A stretch of 37,405 nt of DNA from the NCBI GenBank assembly GCA_002353555.1, contig DEJO01000043.1, positions 1 through 37,405 on the forward strand. Reading direction: 5' to 3'. The notes below the pieces were generated by a model. That model was not told the origin of the DNA and made no database searches. It worked only from the letters and a program-made list of their open reading frames with translations. This stretch comes from Prevotella sp. UBA2746 (lineage in GTDB: Bacteria > Bacteroidota > Bacteroidia > Bacteroidales > Bacteroidaceae). Of the stretch, positions 15,543 to 22,238 are shown piece by piece (the first letter of the stretch is position 1; the number at the start of each line of letters is the position of its first letter). The translations under genes and the position numbers were made by a program.

Positions 15543-16520
15543 ATGAAGATAGTGATCCTTGACGGCTATACTGCCAACATAGGCGAAGAAACGTGGAAGG
15601 AACTGGAACGTCTGGGGACGCTGACTGTCTATGACCGTACCCCTGCCGACAAGACGGTGGAACGGAGCTGCGACGCTGAGGTCATCCTCACCAACAAGGT
15701 GCGCATCCATCAGGCTGAGATGGAGCAGCTGCCCAGGCTGAAGTATATTGGCGTGCTGGCTACAGGCTACAATGTAGTGGACGTGGAAGAAGCCTGCCGA
15801 CGCGGTATTGTGGTGACCAACATACCTGCCTATAGCACGGACAGCGTGGCTCAGATGGTGTTTGCGCATCTGCTCACGGTGACCAATCGTGTGGAACACT
15901 ATGCCTGGCAGAATAGCAGGGGTGCATGGACAGAGAGTCCTGACTTCTGCTACTGGGACACACCGCTGACCGAACTGGCAGGTAAGGTGATGGGCATCGT
16001 CGGACTGGGAAACATCGGACAAAAGGTAACCGCCATTGCGCAGGCTTTCGGCATGCAGGTGATGGCGGTCACCAGCAAGCAGCCCCACCTGTTGCCGCAG
16101 GGTGTCAGAAAGGTGCCGATGGAAGAGCTGTTGAAGACGAGCGATGTCGTCAGCCTGCATTGTCCGCTCACTGCCGACACCTGCCGGCTCATCAACCGTC
16201 AGACGCTGGCGATGATGAAACCGACAGCCATCCTCATCAACACGGGACGCGGACCACTCATCGACGAAGAGGCGGTGGCCCAAGCCCTGCAAGACAACCG
16301 GCTGCAAGCGTTTTGTGCCGACGTGCTGGCGGAAGAGCCGCCCCGCGAAGACCATCCGCTCCTACGTTGTCCTCATGCCTACATCACGCCGCATATTGCA
16401 TGGGCTACCAAGGAGGCACGCACCCGACTGGTCAACATTGCCATCGCCAACGTGAAAGCTTTCCTACAGGGACGGCCGCAGAACCAGATACCCCCTGCTT
16501 TCCAGGAGGCAACGAAGTAG
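15543..16520 (+). CDS. D-2-hydroxyacid dehydrogenase (glycerate/hydroxypyruvate reductase type)
   Basis: 325 residues, usual for the family. The NAD(P)-binding motif GIVGLGNIGQKV is at 151-162. The catalytic arginine is Arg236 (NTGRGPLID), glutamate Glu265 (VLAEEPP) and histidine His284 (PHIAWAT). Substrate cannot be fixed from sequence; close relatives reduce hydroxypyruvate/glyoxylate or other 2-keto acids. The end of beta-2 after the glycine motif reads VTSK rather than an acidic residue, so cofactor choice between NADH and NADPH is open. It is transcribed alone from the TAACTTTG promoter at 15509. Confidence 0.9.
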   Translation: MKIVILDGYTANIGEETWKELERLGTLTVYDRTPADKTVERSCDAEVILTNKVRIHQAEMEQLPRLKYIGVLATGYNVVDVEEACRRGIVVTNIPAYSTDSVAQMVFAHLLTVTNRVEHYAWQNSRGAWTESPDFCYWDTPLTELAGKVMGIVGLGNIGQKVTAIAQAFGMQVMAVTSKQPHLLPQGVRKVPMEELLKTSDVVSLHCPLTADTCRLINRQTLAMMKPTAILINTGRGPLIDEEAVAQALQDNRLQAFCADVLAEEPPREDHPLLRCPHAYITPHIAWATKEARTRLVNIAIANVKAFLQGRPQNQIPPAFQEATK

Positions 16521-16527
16521 TTTCCTG

Positions 16528-16550
16528 CCAATATGGTGAAAACATATTGG
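16528..16550 (+). terminator. Hairpin after the dehydrogenase gene
   Basis: An 8-bp stem CCAATATG / CATATTGG with a 7-nt loop lies 8 bp after the stop. No T-run follows, so a terminator role is tentative. Confidence 0.4.
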
Positions 16551-16584
16551 GCATTCATGTGAAGAAAGACGTTAATTGTAGTTA

Positions 16585-16641
16585 AAAACGAGAGATTATC
16601 GGGTTGTTTTTCTCCTTTTTTTTCTCGTTTTATTACTTTTG
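16585..16641 (+). promoter_or_regulatory. Promoter of the secreted protein gene, overlapping an inverted repeat
   Basis: -7 box TACTTTTG at 16634-16641, 41 nt before ATG 16683. A 9-bp inverted pair AAAACGAGA (16585-16593) and TCTCGTTTT (16623-16631) frames the region just upstream. Confidence 0.55.
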
Positions 16642-16682
16642 TGCGTTCAAAAAATAACTTGACAACAAAAGAATCAATTACA

Positions 16683-17846
16683 ATGAAAACTTTCAACTCT
16701 TTTTTAAAACTTGCTCTTCCACTTATGTTAGGGCTTGTTTGCTTAACAGCGCAAGCCGACAACCTGACCGTTTATCAGAAAGTGAAATCTACTGACGAAT
16801 TAGTATCTGGAGATAAGTATATTATTGTACGCGAAGATCCAGAACAATCGTATGCGATGGGTAACTTAGTAAACTTAGAAAAAAAAAGTAGTGGCTTGGT
16901 GGGTGAAAGTGTAAAAGTCTCCATACAAGAAGATAAAATCACCATTCCTAATAGCGACGTGCTGGTTGTTACGCTTAATGGGACAAGTGGTGCATGGTAT
17001 ATCGCTGTAGACAATATGTATCTCACGGCTAGTAAAGGCGATAATTATTTTTATTTGCAAACCAAAAAAAGTAGCGATAAGAATCAGAAATGGGCGATAA
17101 CCATGGAGTCCATAACTAATGTTGGTGCAGATGGGCGTGGCATCAGGTTTGGCACAGATTTCCGGAGCTACTACAATAAAAATAATAAATATGACGAAGT
17201 TTGCCTCTACCGCCAGGTCACCGATGCCGAAGGCATCATGCTTACGGTCGGTGCCATCAGCTATGCCACATTATACTATAGCAATCAGGCGTTTGTGGTA
17301 CCCGCTAATGTGAAAGTACATACCTACAAGTATCAAGACAACACGCTGATGGTGAGCAAGACGTATGCTCCCGGTCAGACCATTCCAGCTGGAACGGCTG
17401 TTGTCGTTGCAGCCCAACCAGGAAGCTATCCGTTCCTTTACTCCTCTGAAACGGGTGACGGCGACGCTGCCAACATGCTGAGAGGCTTCGACGAAGCAGC
17501 TACGGCAACGGCACCAGAGGGAAATGCTTCCGACTACTACTTTTACATGCTGTCGCTCAACAAGGATAGCGATCCTGGTTCAGCAGGCTTCTACTTCGGC
17601 AGCGGATGCACCAACGGAGGACCCTTTACGAGTGGGGCACACAAAGCATACCTCGCTCTTCCGAAGTCACAGGCTAACCAAGCCCGCTCATTCCTCCTGA
17701 GCACCATTCCTACAGGCATCAACAAGCTGACGGCATCGCCACAACAAAGAGGCAGCAGCTGTGTCTATAACGTTGCCGGACAATGTGTCGGAAGTAATTA
17801 TCACGGTATCGTCATTGTTAACGGAAAGAAGAGGGTCGTACGATGA
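16683..17846 (+). CDS. Secreted protein of unknown function with Prevotella-type C-terminal tail
   Basis: 387 residues from ATG 16683; the frame opens earlier (16641) but the signal peptide (MKTFNSFLKLALPLMLGLVC) starts here. Residues 24-200 are a beta-rich domain (VKSTDELVSGDKYIIVREDP ... AWYIAVDNMYLTASKGDNYF). 200-340 form a second domain of a type frequent in Prevotella surface proteins (YATLYYSNQAFVVPANVKVH). The end (CVYNVAGQCVG ... GIVIVNGKKRVVR) matches the short tail also seen on the GH105 enzyme in this window. The first 470 bases or so are clearly more AT-rich than the rest. The stop overlaps the next start (ATGA). Confidence 0.75.
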   Translation: MKTFNSFLKLALPLMLGLVCLTAQADNLTVYQKVKSTDELVSGDKYIIVREDPEQSYAMGNLVNLEKKSSGLVGESVKVSIQEDKITIPNSDVLVVTLNGTSGAWYIAVDNMYLTASKGDNYFYLQTKKSSDKNQKWAITMESITNVGADGRGIRFGTDFRSYYNKNNKYDEVCLYRQVTDAEGIMLTVGAISYATLYYSNQAFVVPANVKVHTYKYQDNTLMVSKTYAPGQTIPAGTAVVVAAQPGSYPFLYSSETGDGDAANMLRGFDEAATATAPEGNASDYYFYMLSLNKDSDPGSAGFYFGSGCTNGGPFTSGAHKAYLALPKSQANQARSFLLSTIPTGINKLTASPQQRGSSCVYNVAGQCVGSNYHGIVIVNGKKRVVR

Positions 17847-18040
17847 AGAACGAGTATAAGACACCACGCTGCAAGATGTATGTCATCAGCATTCCACACT
17901 TCATGGCGAGTAGCGGAATCGGTACCCATCAGGAAGAAGGTAACGGTGAACAGGCGGCACGAGGAACAAACGGTTTGGTGGAGTTTGAGGAAGAGAGAAC
18001 GCCGACATACAGCTTATGGGACGACAAAATAGAGCCGTAA
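17843..18040 (+). CDS. Small acidic protein coupled to the secreted protein
   Basis: 65 residues, overlapping the upstream stop by 4 bp, so translation is probably coupled. The start MKNEYKTPRCKMYVISIPHF then MASSG follows the pattern KxYxxPxxxVxxI...xxSS of small Prevotella/Bacteroides peptides of unknown role that often lie next to secreted proteins. The second half is hydrophilic and rich in Glu and Gly. There is no signal peptide and no modification enzyme nearby, so a precursor-peptide role is speculation. Confidence 0.6.
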   Translation: MKNEYKTPRCKMYVISIPHFMASSGIGTHQEEGNGEQAARGTNGLVEFEEERTPTYSLWDDKIEP

Positions 18041-18062
18041 AGATACGCTGCGCCTCAACAAT

Positions 18063-18086
18063 AAAACAAAAACGAGTTTTTGTTTT
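18063..18086 (+). terminator. Hairpin between the secreted-protein pair and ribF
   Basis: Perfect 11-bp stem (18063-18073 with 18076-18086) with a GA loop, its 3' arm rich in T. It lies 23 bp after the small gene and overlaps the ribF -33 element. Confidence 0.55.
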
Positions 18087-18114
18087 GTATTGTCTTCGAC
18101 TTGCCGTACCTTTG
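18084..18114 (+). promoter_or_regulatory. ribF promoter with very short leader
   Basis: -33 TTTG (18084-18087), 19-bp spacer, -7 TACCTTTG (18107-18114). ATG 18122 comes 7 nt after the -7 box, so the leader is only a few nucleotides. Confidence 0.7.
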
Positions 18115-18121
18115 CAATCAA

Positions 18122-19087
18122 ATGAGTACAATTTATTATCATGGTGAGCCGTTGGGACTTGGCGAACAAGTGGCAACATTAGGCTTTTTCGACGGTGTAC
18201 ACTTGGGACATCAGTACCTGATTGGACAGGTGGTGGCGCAAGCACATGCTGAAGGCAGAGAGTCGACAGTGGTCACTTTCGACAGACATCCGCGCCAGGT
18301 GTTGCACCCGGAGGAGCATCCACAGTTGCTGACAGCGCTTGAAGACAAGTTGCTGTTGCTGACGAAGACAGGAGCAGACCATGTGGTAGTGGTTCCCTTC
18401 GACCACCAGTTGGCAGCAATGAGCGCACGAGAGTTCATGCAGCAGGTGTTATGGGAAGGCCTGAACGTACGACACCTGATCATAGGCTATGACAACCGGT
18501 TCGGCAGGAACAGGACGGAAGGCTTCGACGACTACGTCAGCTATGGAGCCACATGGGGAATGGTGGTAAGCCAAAGCGACAGCTACCGACAGGCTTCAGG
18601 TTCGGGCGAGACGGTCAGCTCTACGCTCATCAGGAAATCAATAGAGCAAGGAAAGATAGAAACAGCCAACAGGTGTCTGGGCTATCCCTACACGCTGAGC
18701 GGAAAAGTAGTGAGCGGTGTGCAGGAAGGACGGAAGCTGGGCTTCCCTACCGCTAACCTTGACGTGGCAGATTCACAACAGCTCGTACCTCCCAACGGGG
18801 TATATGCCGTAAAGGTAAGGACAGAGCATTCGCTCACCGACTACCATGCCATGATGAACATAGGATTTCGGCCAACCTTCAATGGTGAGGAGCAGACGAT
18901 AGAGGTGCACGTGATGAACTTCGCTGAAGACCTATATGGACAGCGGTTGCATGTGTCGTTCCTGCACCGCATACGCGAAGAGCAACGGTTTGAGTCACCC
19001 GAAGCACTCGCCCGCCAGTTGGAACAGGACAGGGAATATATAGAAGAACTATTCAAAAAAGAGAATGATGAAGAACAAGGTGGTTAA
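18122..19087 (+). CDS. ribF: Bifunctional riboflavin kinase / FAD synthetase
   Basis: 321 residues from ATG 18122; an upstream in-frame ATG (18080) would read through the promoter and terminator. It phosphorylates riboflavin to FMN and adenylates FMN to FAD in the cytoplasm. The N-terminal nucleotidyltransferase motif is ATLGFFDGVHLGHQYLI (about 19-35), with VSSTLIRKSIEQGKIETANR typical of the end of that domain. The C-terminal flavokinase domain has GRKLGFPTANL, NGVYAVKV and MNIGFRPTF. It overlaps the CPBP protease gene by 23 bp, so the two are an operon. Confidence 0.95.
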   Translation: MSTIYYHGEPLGLGEQVATLGFFDGVHLGHQYLIGQVVAQAHAEGRESTVVTFDRHPRQVLHPEEHPQLLTALEDKLLLLTKTGADHVVVVPFDHQLAAMSAREFMQQVLWEGLNVRHLIIGYDNRFGRNRTEGFDDYVSYGATWGMVVSQSDSYRQASGSGETVSSTLIRKSIEQGKIETANRCLGYPYTLSGKVVSGVQEGRKLGFPTANLDVADSQQLVPPNGVYAVKVRTEHSLTDYHAMMNIGFRPTFNGEEQTIEVHVMNFAEDLYGQRLHVSFLHRIREEQRFESPEALARQLEQDREYIEELFKKENDEEQGG

Positions 19088-19892
19088 GAACTTCGGCAAC
19101 GTGATATGGTATGTTGTCGTCTTTGTGTTGATACAAGTAGTCGTTGAACTGGCTGCTTCCGCAATATGGTCTGTAGTGAAAGGACAGGCTTTTGATGCCG
19201 TGTCGATGGGCATGGCACAAGGAAGCTACGGCGACTTGCTGCTGACGGCTACGGCTGTGAGCAGTGTGTTGACAATAGCATTGTTTGCATGGCGACGGTG
19301 GGCTCCGCTGACAAGGCGATGGCTACAGACACGCCCCTGGGCATCGATAGCGTGGACAGTGGTGCTGGCACTGGGCATCATCCTGCCCACCCAATGGGTA
19401 TATGAGCAGATGGAGATTGTCATGCCGAAACAGATGCAGGCAATGTTTGAGAGCATCATGAGGTATCCGTGGGGCTATCTGGTGATAGGCATACTGGTGC
19501 CCATAGCCGAGGAGATGGTGTTCAGAGGGGCCATCCTGCGGTCGCTGCTACAGGTCTTCGACCGCCGCATGCACTGGCTACCGATTGTTCTGTCAGCCAT
19601 GCTCTTCGGACTGATACACATGAACTTGGCACAGGGCATATACGGTTTCATTGTCGGATTGCTCTTGGGATGGTTCTACTACCGCACAGGCAGCATCTTC
19701 CTCGGACTGGTAGCGCACTGGGTAAACAACTCTGTGGCATACGTGATGTTCAACTTAACGCCCAATCAGGACGGAAAGTTGATTGACCTCTTCTATGGAG
19801 ACGCTAAGGTGATGTACATGGCATTAGGATTCTCGGCATGTATAGCATTGCCTGCACTCTTCCAACTGGCAATAAGAATGAAGAGAGAGTAA
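19065..19892 (+). CDS. CPBP-family intramembrane glutamic protease (Abi/CAAX type)
   Basis: 275 residues with about 7-8 hydrophobic helices. The three CPBP motifs are all present: EE(149-150)xxxR154 in IAEEMVFRGAIL, F181xxxH185 in FGLIHMN, and H218xxxN221 in HWVNNS. It should therefore be an active membrane-embedded protease. Substrate is unknown; members process prenylated proteins or bacteriocin-related peptides, or act in regulated proteolysis. It begins inside the 3' end of ribF (23 bp overlap); start ATGATG at 19065 fits, with GAGAATG as a weak ribosome site. Confidence 0.9.
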   Translation: MMKNKVVKNFGNVIWYVVVFVLIQVVVELAASAIWSVVKGQAFDAVSMGMAQGSYGDLLLTATAVSSVLTIALFAWRRWAPLTRRWLQTRPWASIAWTVVLALGIILPTQWVYEQMEIVMPKQMQAMFESIMRYPWGYLVIGILVPIAEEMVFRGAILRSLLQVFDRRMHWLPIVLSAMLFGLIHMNLAQGIYGFIVGLLLGWFYYRTGSIFLGLVAHWVNNSVAYVMFNLTPNQDGKLIDLFYGDAKVMYMALGFSACIALPALFQLAIRMKRE

Positions 19893-19906
19893 ACCCCTCC
19901 CCTAAT

Positions 19907-20022
19907 GGGGAGAGAGAAGAAGGGAAGAAGGGGAAAAGAGATAAAGGGAGGAAGAGGAAAAGAGATAAAGGGAGGAAGAAAAAAAGGGATAAAAGGGAGG
20001 AAGGGATAAAAAAAAGATGTGT
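19907..20022 (+). repeat. Purine-only tandem tract
   Basis: About 115 bases are almost all A and G on the plus strand, with a degenerate unit of about 24 bp (GGGAGGAAGAGGAAAAGAGA then TAAA). It lies between the CPBP stop and a terminator. A short hairpin CTCCCC-TAAT-GGGGAG (19897-19912) opens it. Confidence 0.8.
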
Positions 20023-20040
20023 CGGTGACACATCTTTTTT
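20010..20040. terminator. Bidirectional terminator
   Basis: Perfect 14-bp stem (20010-20023 with 20027-20040) with loop GGT, flanked by A-run and T-run. It can serve the plus-strand ribF operon and the minus-strand sigma/anti-sigma operon. Confidence 0.9.
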
Positions 20041-20139
20041 AACATGTTTTGTTATGAAAAATTTGAGAGAATGTTGAAGCTTCACAGCTTCTTAAGTTGT
20101 TTTACTAAACTTGTTGTTATAGAGAAAGCATTGAAAATA

Positions 20140-20610
20140 TCATTGTTTGATAGGACTCGCCACATCGGTGGTAGGCTGCTGAAGCTCTAACTTCACCGTG
20201 TCGGTCTGCGCAGCAGCTACCGATGGTCCATCGGTAGGCTTGTCGATACCAGCCATAGGCACTGCATCGTTGCTGTCGTCGTTGAGAGAGACCTGAATAG
20301 CGTTGCCGAGGGTAAGGAAGATGGCGACGATGGCGGCTGCCCTGAATAGGGGCATGAGACGCTGACGCAGGGTGATAACCTTTGCGGGCTGCTCCTCGCC
20401 GATGATGTCGAGCACCTTCTTGTCGAAGTCGTCACCTAAGACATCGACCTGCTTCTCCACTGCCTCGTATGAGAAGAGCGGTTGATACTGCTTCAACTGG
20501 GCAGGGATTTCTTCCTGTTGGAAGAACGCACGGAGTATCTGCTCCTCTTCGAGAGTAGTCTCACACCGCCAATAGCGGTCCAGAAGTTGTTCGATGTACT
20601 TATAATCCAT
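20140..20610 (-). CDS. Probable anti-sigma-like single-pass membrane protein
   Basis: 156 residues. The N-terminal half is soluble and helical (MDYKYIEQLLDRYWRCETTL, then EEEQILRAFF), which is the usual start of short Bacteroidetes proteins paired with ECF sigma factors. A single membrane helix (LFRAAAIVAIFLTLGNAIQV) sits at about 88-108, and the rest is a Thr/Pro/Asp-rich outer segment. There is no recognised anti-sigma zinc motif. It is directly downstream of an ECF sigma gene on the same strand, and that position plus topology supports the call. 20041-20139 holds only a 6-bp hairpin near 20073-20090. Confidence 0.6.
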   Translation of the reverse strand: MDYKYIEQLLDRYWRCETTLEEEQILRAFFQQEEIPAQLKQYQPLFSYEAVEKQVDVLGDDFDKKVLDIIGEEQPAKVITLRQRLMPLFRAAAIVAIFLTLGNAIQVSLNDDSNDAVPMAGIDKPTDGPSVAAAQTDTVKLELQQPTTDVASPIKQ

Positions 20611-20685
20611 ACGTTCGTTATTTGTTGTGCTCTGTATGGAAGACGAAAGGAAAAGGGGAGAAGTTACAGGGATTAACGTTTTTTA

Positions 20686-20880
20686 AGGTTGATGGATGAT
20701 GGATGAAGGTTGAAGGAGTGCGCTTCGCACAGGATTGAACGATGAAGGTTGAGGGGGCACCTCGGCAATTGAAAGCAAGCTTTCATTGCACTCGGTTTGC
20801 ACGAAAATTGTGAATTATGAATTGTGAATTGTGAATTATGAATTGTGAATTGTCAATTGTGAATTATGAATTGTGAATTG
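20686..20880. repeat. Mosaic of intergenic repeats between sigma and anti-sigma genes
   Basis: In order: GGTTGATGGATGATGGATGA-type tandem units (20690-20755), a hairpin with bulge (20765-20789, core AAGC-AA-GCTT), an ACTCGG segment, then AATTGTGAATTATG units repeated until 20880. The last part encodes the final residues and stop of the sigma factor. Confidence 0.85.
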
Positions 20881-21367
20881 AAAACCGTTGCTTGATGGTT
20901 TGTCGAGCCCGAAAGATGTTGACCTTGACTTGTTCTTCGCTGATGTCAAGGATGGCAGCAATCTCTTTGTAGGACTTACCTTCGAAGTCACGCAGCTGCA
21001 TGCAACTACGTTGTTTCTCAGGAAGAGCGTCAACAAGTTTGCGGACAAGTTGTATGTGGTCTTGCCGGATGATGCTTTCCTGAAGGTTGGTGGTGGCAAG
21101 AGTGGGCGACTGCAAGAGCGTCTCGTCGATGGTTTCGTGCTGGTTGTCCTTCTTCCGCAGAGCATCGAGTGCAAGGTTCCGGCAGATGGTCAGGCAATAG
21201 GCTTCCATAGACTCTATCTCCTGCCACCGTTCGCGGTTGTTCCATACCTTCACCATCGTGTCCTGCACGACGTCTTCAGCCTCTTCACGACTGAGCGTGA
21301 TACGAAGAGCGAGCCTGTAAAGCTCGTTTTTCAAGGGCAATATGTCGTGTTGGAAGCTAAATGACAT
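20864..21367 (-). CDS. ECF-family RNA polymerase sigma factor
   Basis: 167 residues. Region 2 is at about 10-80 (LYRLALRITLSREEAEDVVQ, DTMVKVWNN, YCLTICRNLALDALRKKD). Region 4 is at about 110-160 (LVDALPEKQRSCMQLRDFEG then KSYKEIAAILDISEEQVKVN, a helix-turn-helix). Family members direct RNA polymerase to a small regulon and are held by a membrane anti-sigma. The likely partner is the next gene on the strand. The C-terminal residues FSIHNS are encoded by the AATTGTGAATT repeat, so the natural end of the protein has been replaced or extended. Confidence 0.92.
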   Translation of the reverse strand: MSFSFQHDILPLKNELYRLALRITLSREEAEDVVQDTMVKVWNNRERWQEIESMEAYCLTICRNLALDALRKKDNQHETIDETLLQSPTLATTNLQESIIRQDHIQLVRKLVDALPEKQRSCMQLRDFEGKSYKEIAAILDISEEQVKVNIFRARQTIKQRFSIHNS

Positions 21368-21400
21368 GGTTGAAGGTTGAGGGTTAAAGGTTGAAGTTGG
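21368..21400. repeat. GGTTGAAGGTTGAGGGTTAAAG tandem units shortened
   Basis: A 7-bp-period tract (GGTTGAA, GGTTGAG, GGTTAAA, GGTTGAA) sits between argB and the sigma gene. It is of the same type as 20690-20755. Confidence 0.7.
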
Positions 21401-21404
21401 GGAA

Positions 21405-22214
21405 TCAGTCCACTATTTTGGTGCCGTGATTACCATCGATGGCATCAGCACGGGTGATAATGACTTGGCTCACTCCGGCATCGATGGCGTTGAGGGCATT
21501 CTCTATCTTGGGTATCATGCCTCCTGAAATCGTTCCGTCGGCTTGATACTTCTGGAAACTTTCGTGTGTGATGACGGGAATCACGCTGTCATCATCGTCA
21601 GGATTGCTCAAAACCCCTTTCTTCTCGAAACTGTAGATGAGCGTCACATCATAGTATCCAGCCAGTGCCTTGGCTGTCTCTGCGGCAATCGTGTCGGCAT
21701 TGGTGTTCAGGATATGACCTTCGCCGTCGTGTGTCAGCGGAGCCATAACAGGGACAATCCCTTTCTCGATGAAATGGGCTAAAATGGAGCCGTCAGCCTC
21801 ATCTACATCACCGACGAAGCCGTAGTCGATTGTCTGAGTGGCTGGCTGCGACGGAGTCGCAGCATACTTGACAGGAGGACGGCGGTGACTGAGGATGACA
21901 TTGGCATCGGCACCTGTGAGCCCAAGGGCGTTGATGCCGTTGGCTTGCAGCCGTGCCACCACATTCTTGTTGACGAGTCCGCCATAGACCATCGTGACCA
22001 CTTCCAGCATCTGCGCATCGGTGATGCGTCTGCCGTTCACCATTTTGCTTTCTATGCCCAGTTCAGCAGCCACCTTGGTAGCCCTTCTTCCGCCGCCGTG
22101 TACCAGCACCTTTCTGCCTGGTATGGCAGCAAAATCCTTTAATAACTGTGCCAATTGCTCTTCTTCCTCAACAACAGCTCCACCTACTTTCACTATTTTC
22201 AAGCCCTGCTTCAT
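21405..22214 (-). CDS. argB: N-acyl-glutamate kinase (ArgB)
   Basis: 269 residues of the amino-acid kinase fold. It phosphorylates N-acetylglutamate, or possibly N-succinylglutamate, for arginine synthesis. KVGGAVVEEEE (8-18) and VLVHGGGRRATKVA (37-50) form the phosphate-binding loops. NTNADTIAAETAKAL and ISGGMIPKIENALNAI are further signatures. In Bacteroides some arginine enzymes use succinylated intermediates; the substrate here cannot be told by eye. It follows speA by 24 bp in a topA-aroK-speA-argB run, so arginine production and arginine decarboxylation share a transcript. Confidence 0.92.
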   Translation of the reverse strand: MKQGLKIVKVGGAVVEEEEQLAQLLKDFAAIPGRKVLVHGGGRRATKVAAELGIESKMVNGRRITDAQMLEVVTMVYGGLVNKNVVARLQANGINALGLTGADANVILSHRRPPVKYAATPSQPATQTIDYGFVGDVDEADGSILAHFIEKGIVPVMAPLTHDGEGHILNTNADTIAAETAKALAGYYDVTLIYSFEKKGVLSNPDDDDSVIPVITHESFQKYQADGTISGGMIPKIENALNAIDAGVSQVIITRADAIDGNHGTKIVD

Positions 22215-22238
22215 AACCTTTGTTCTTTATTTGTTTTC

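Noticed and set aside
15522..16355. 277-residue open frame antisense to the hydroxyacid dehydrogenase
   Set aside because: The plus strand carries all catalytic residues of the dehydrogenase; the antisense frame has none.
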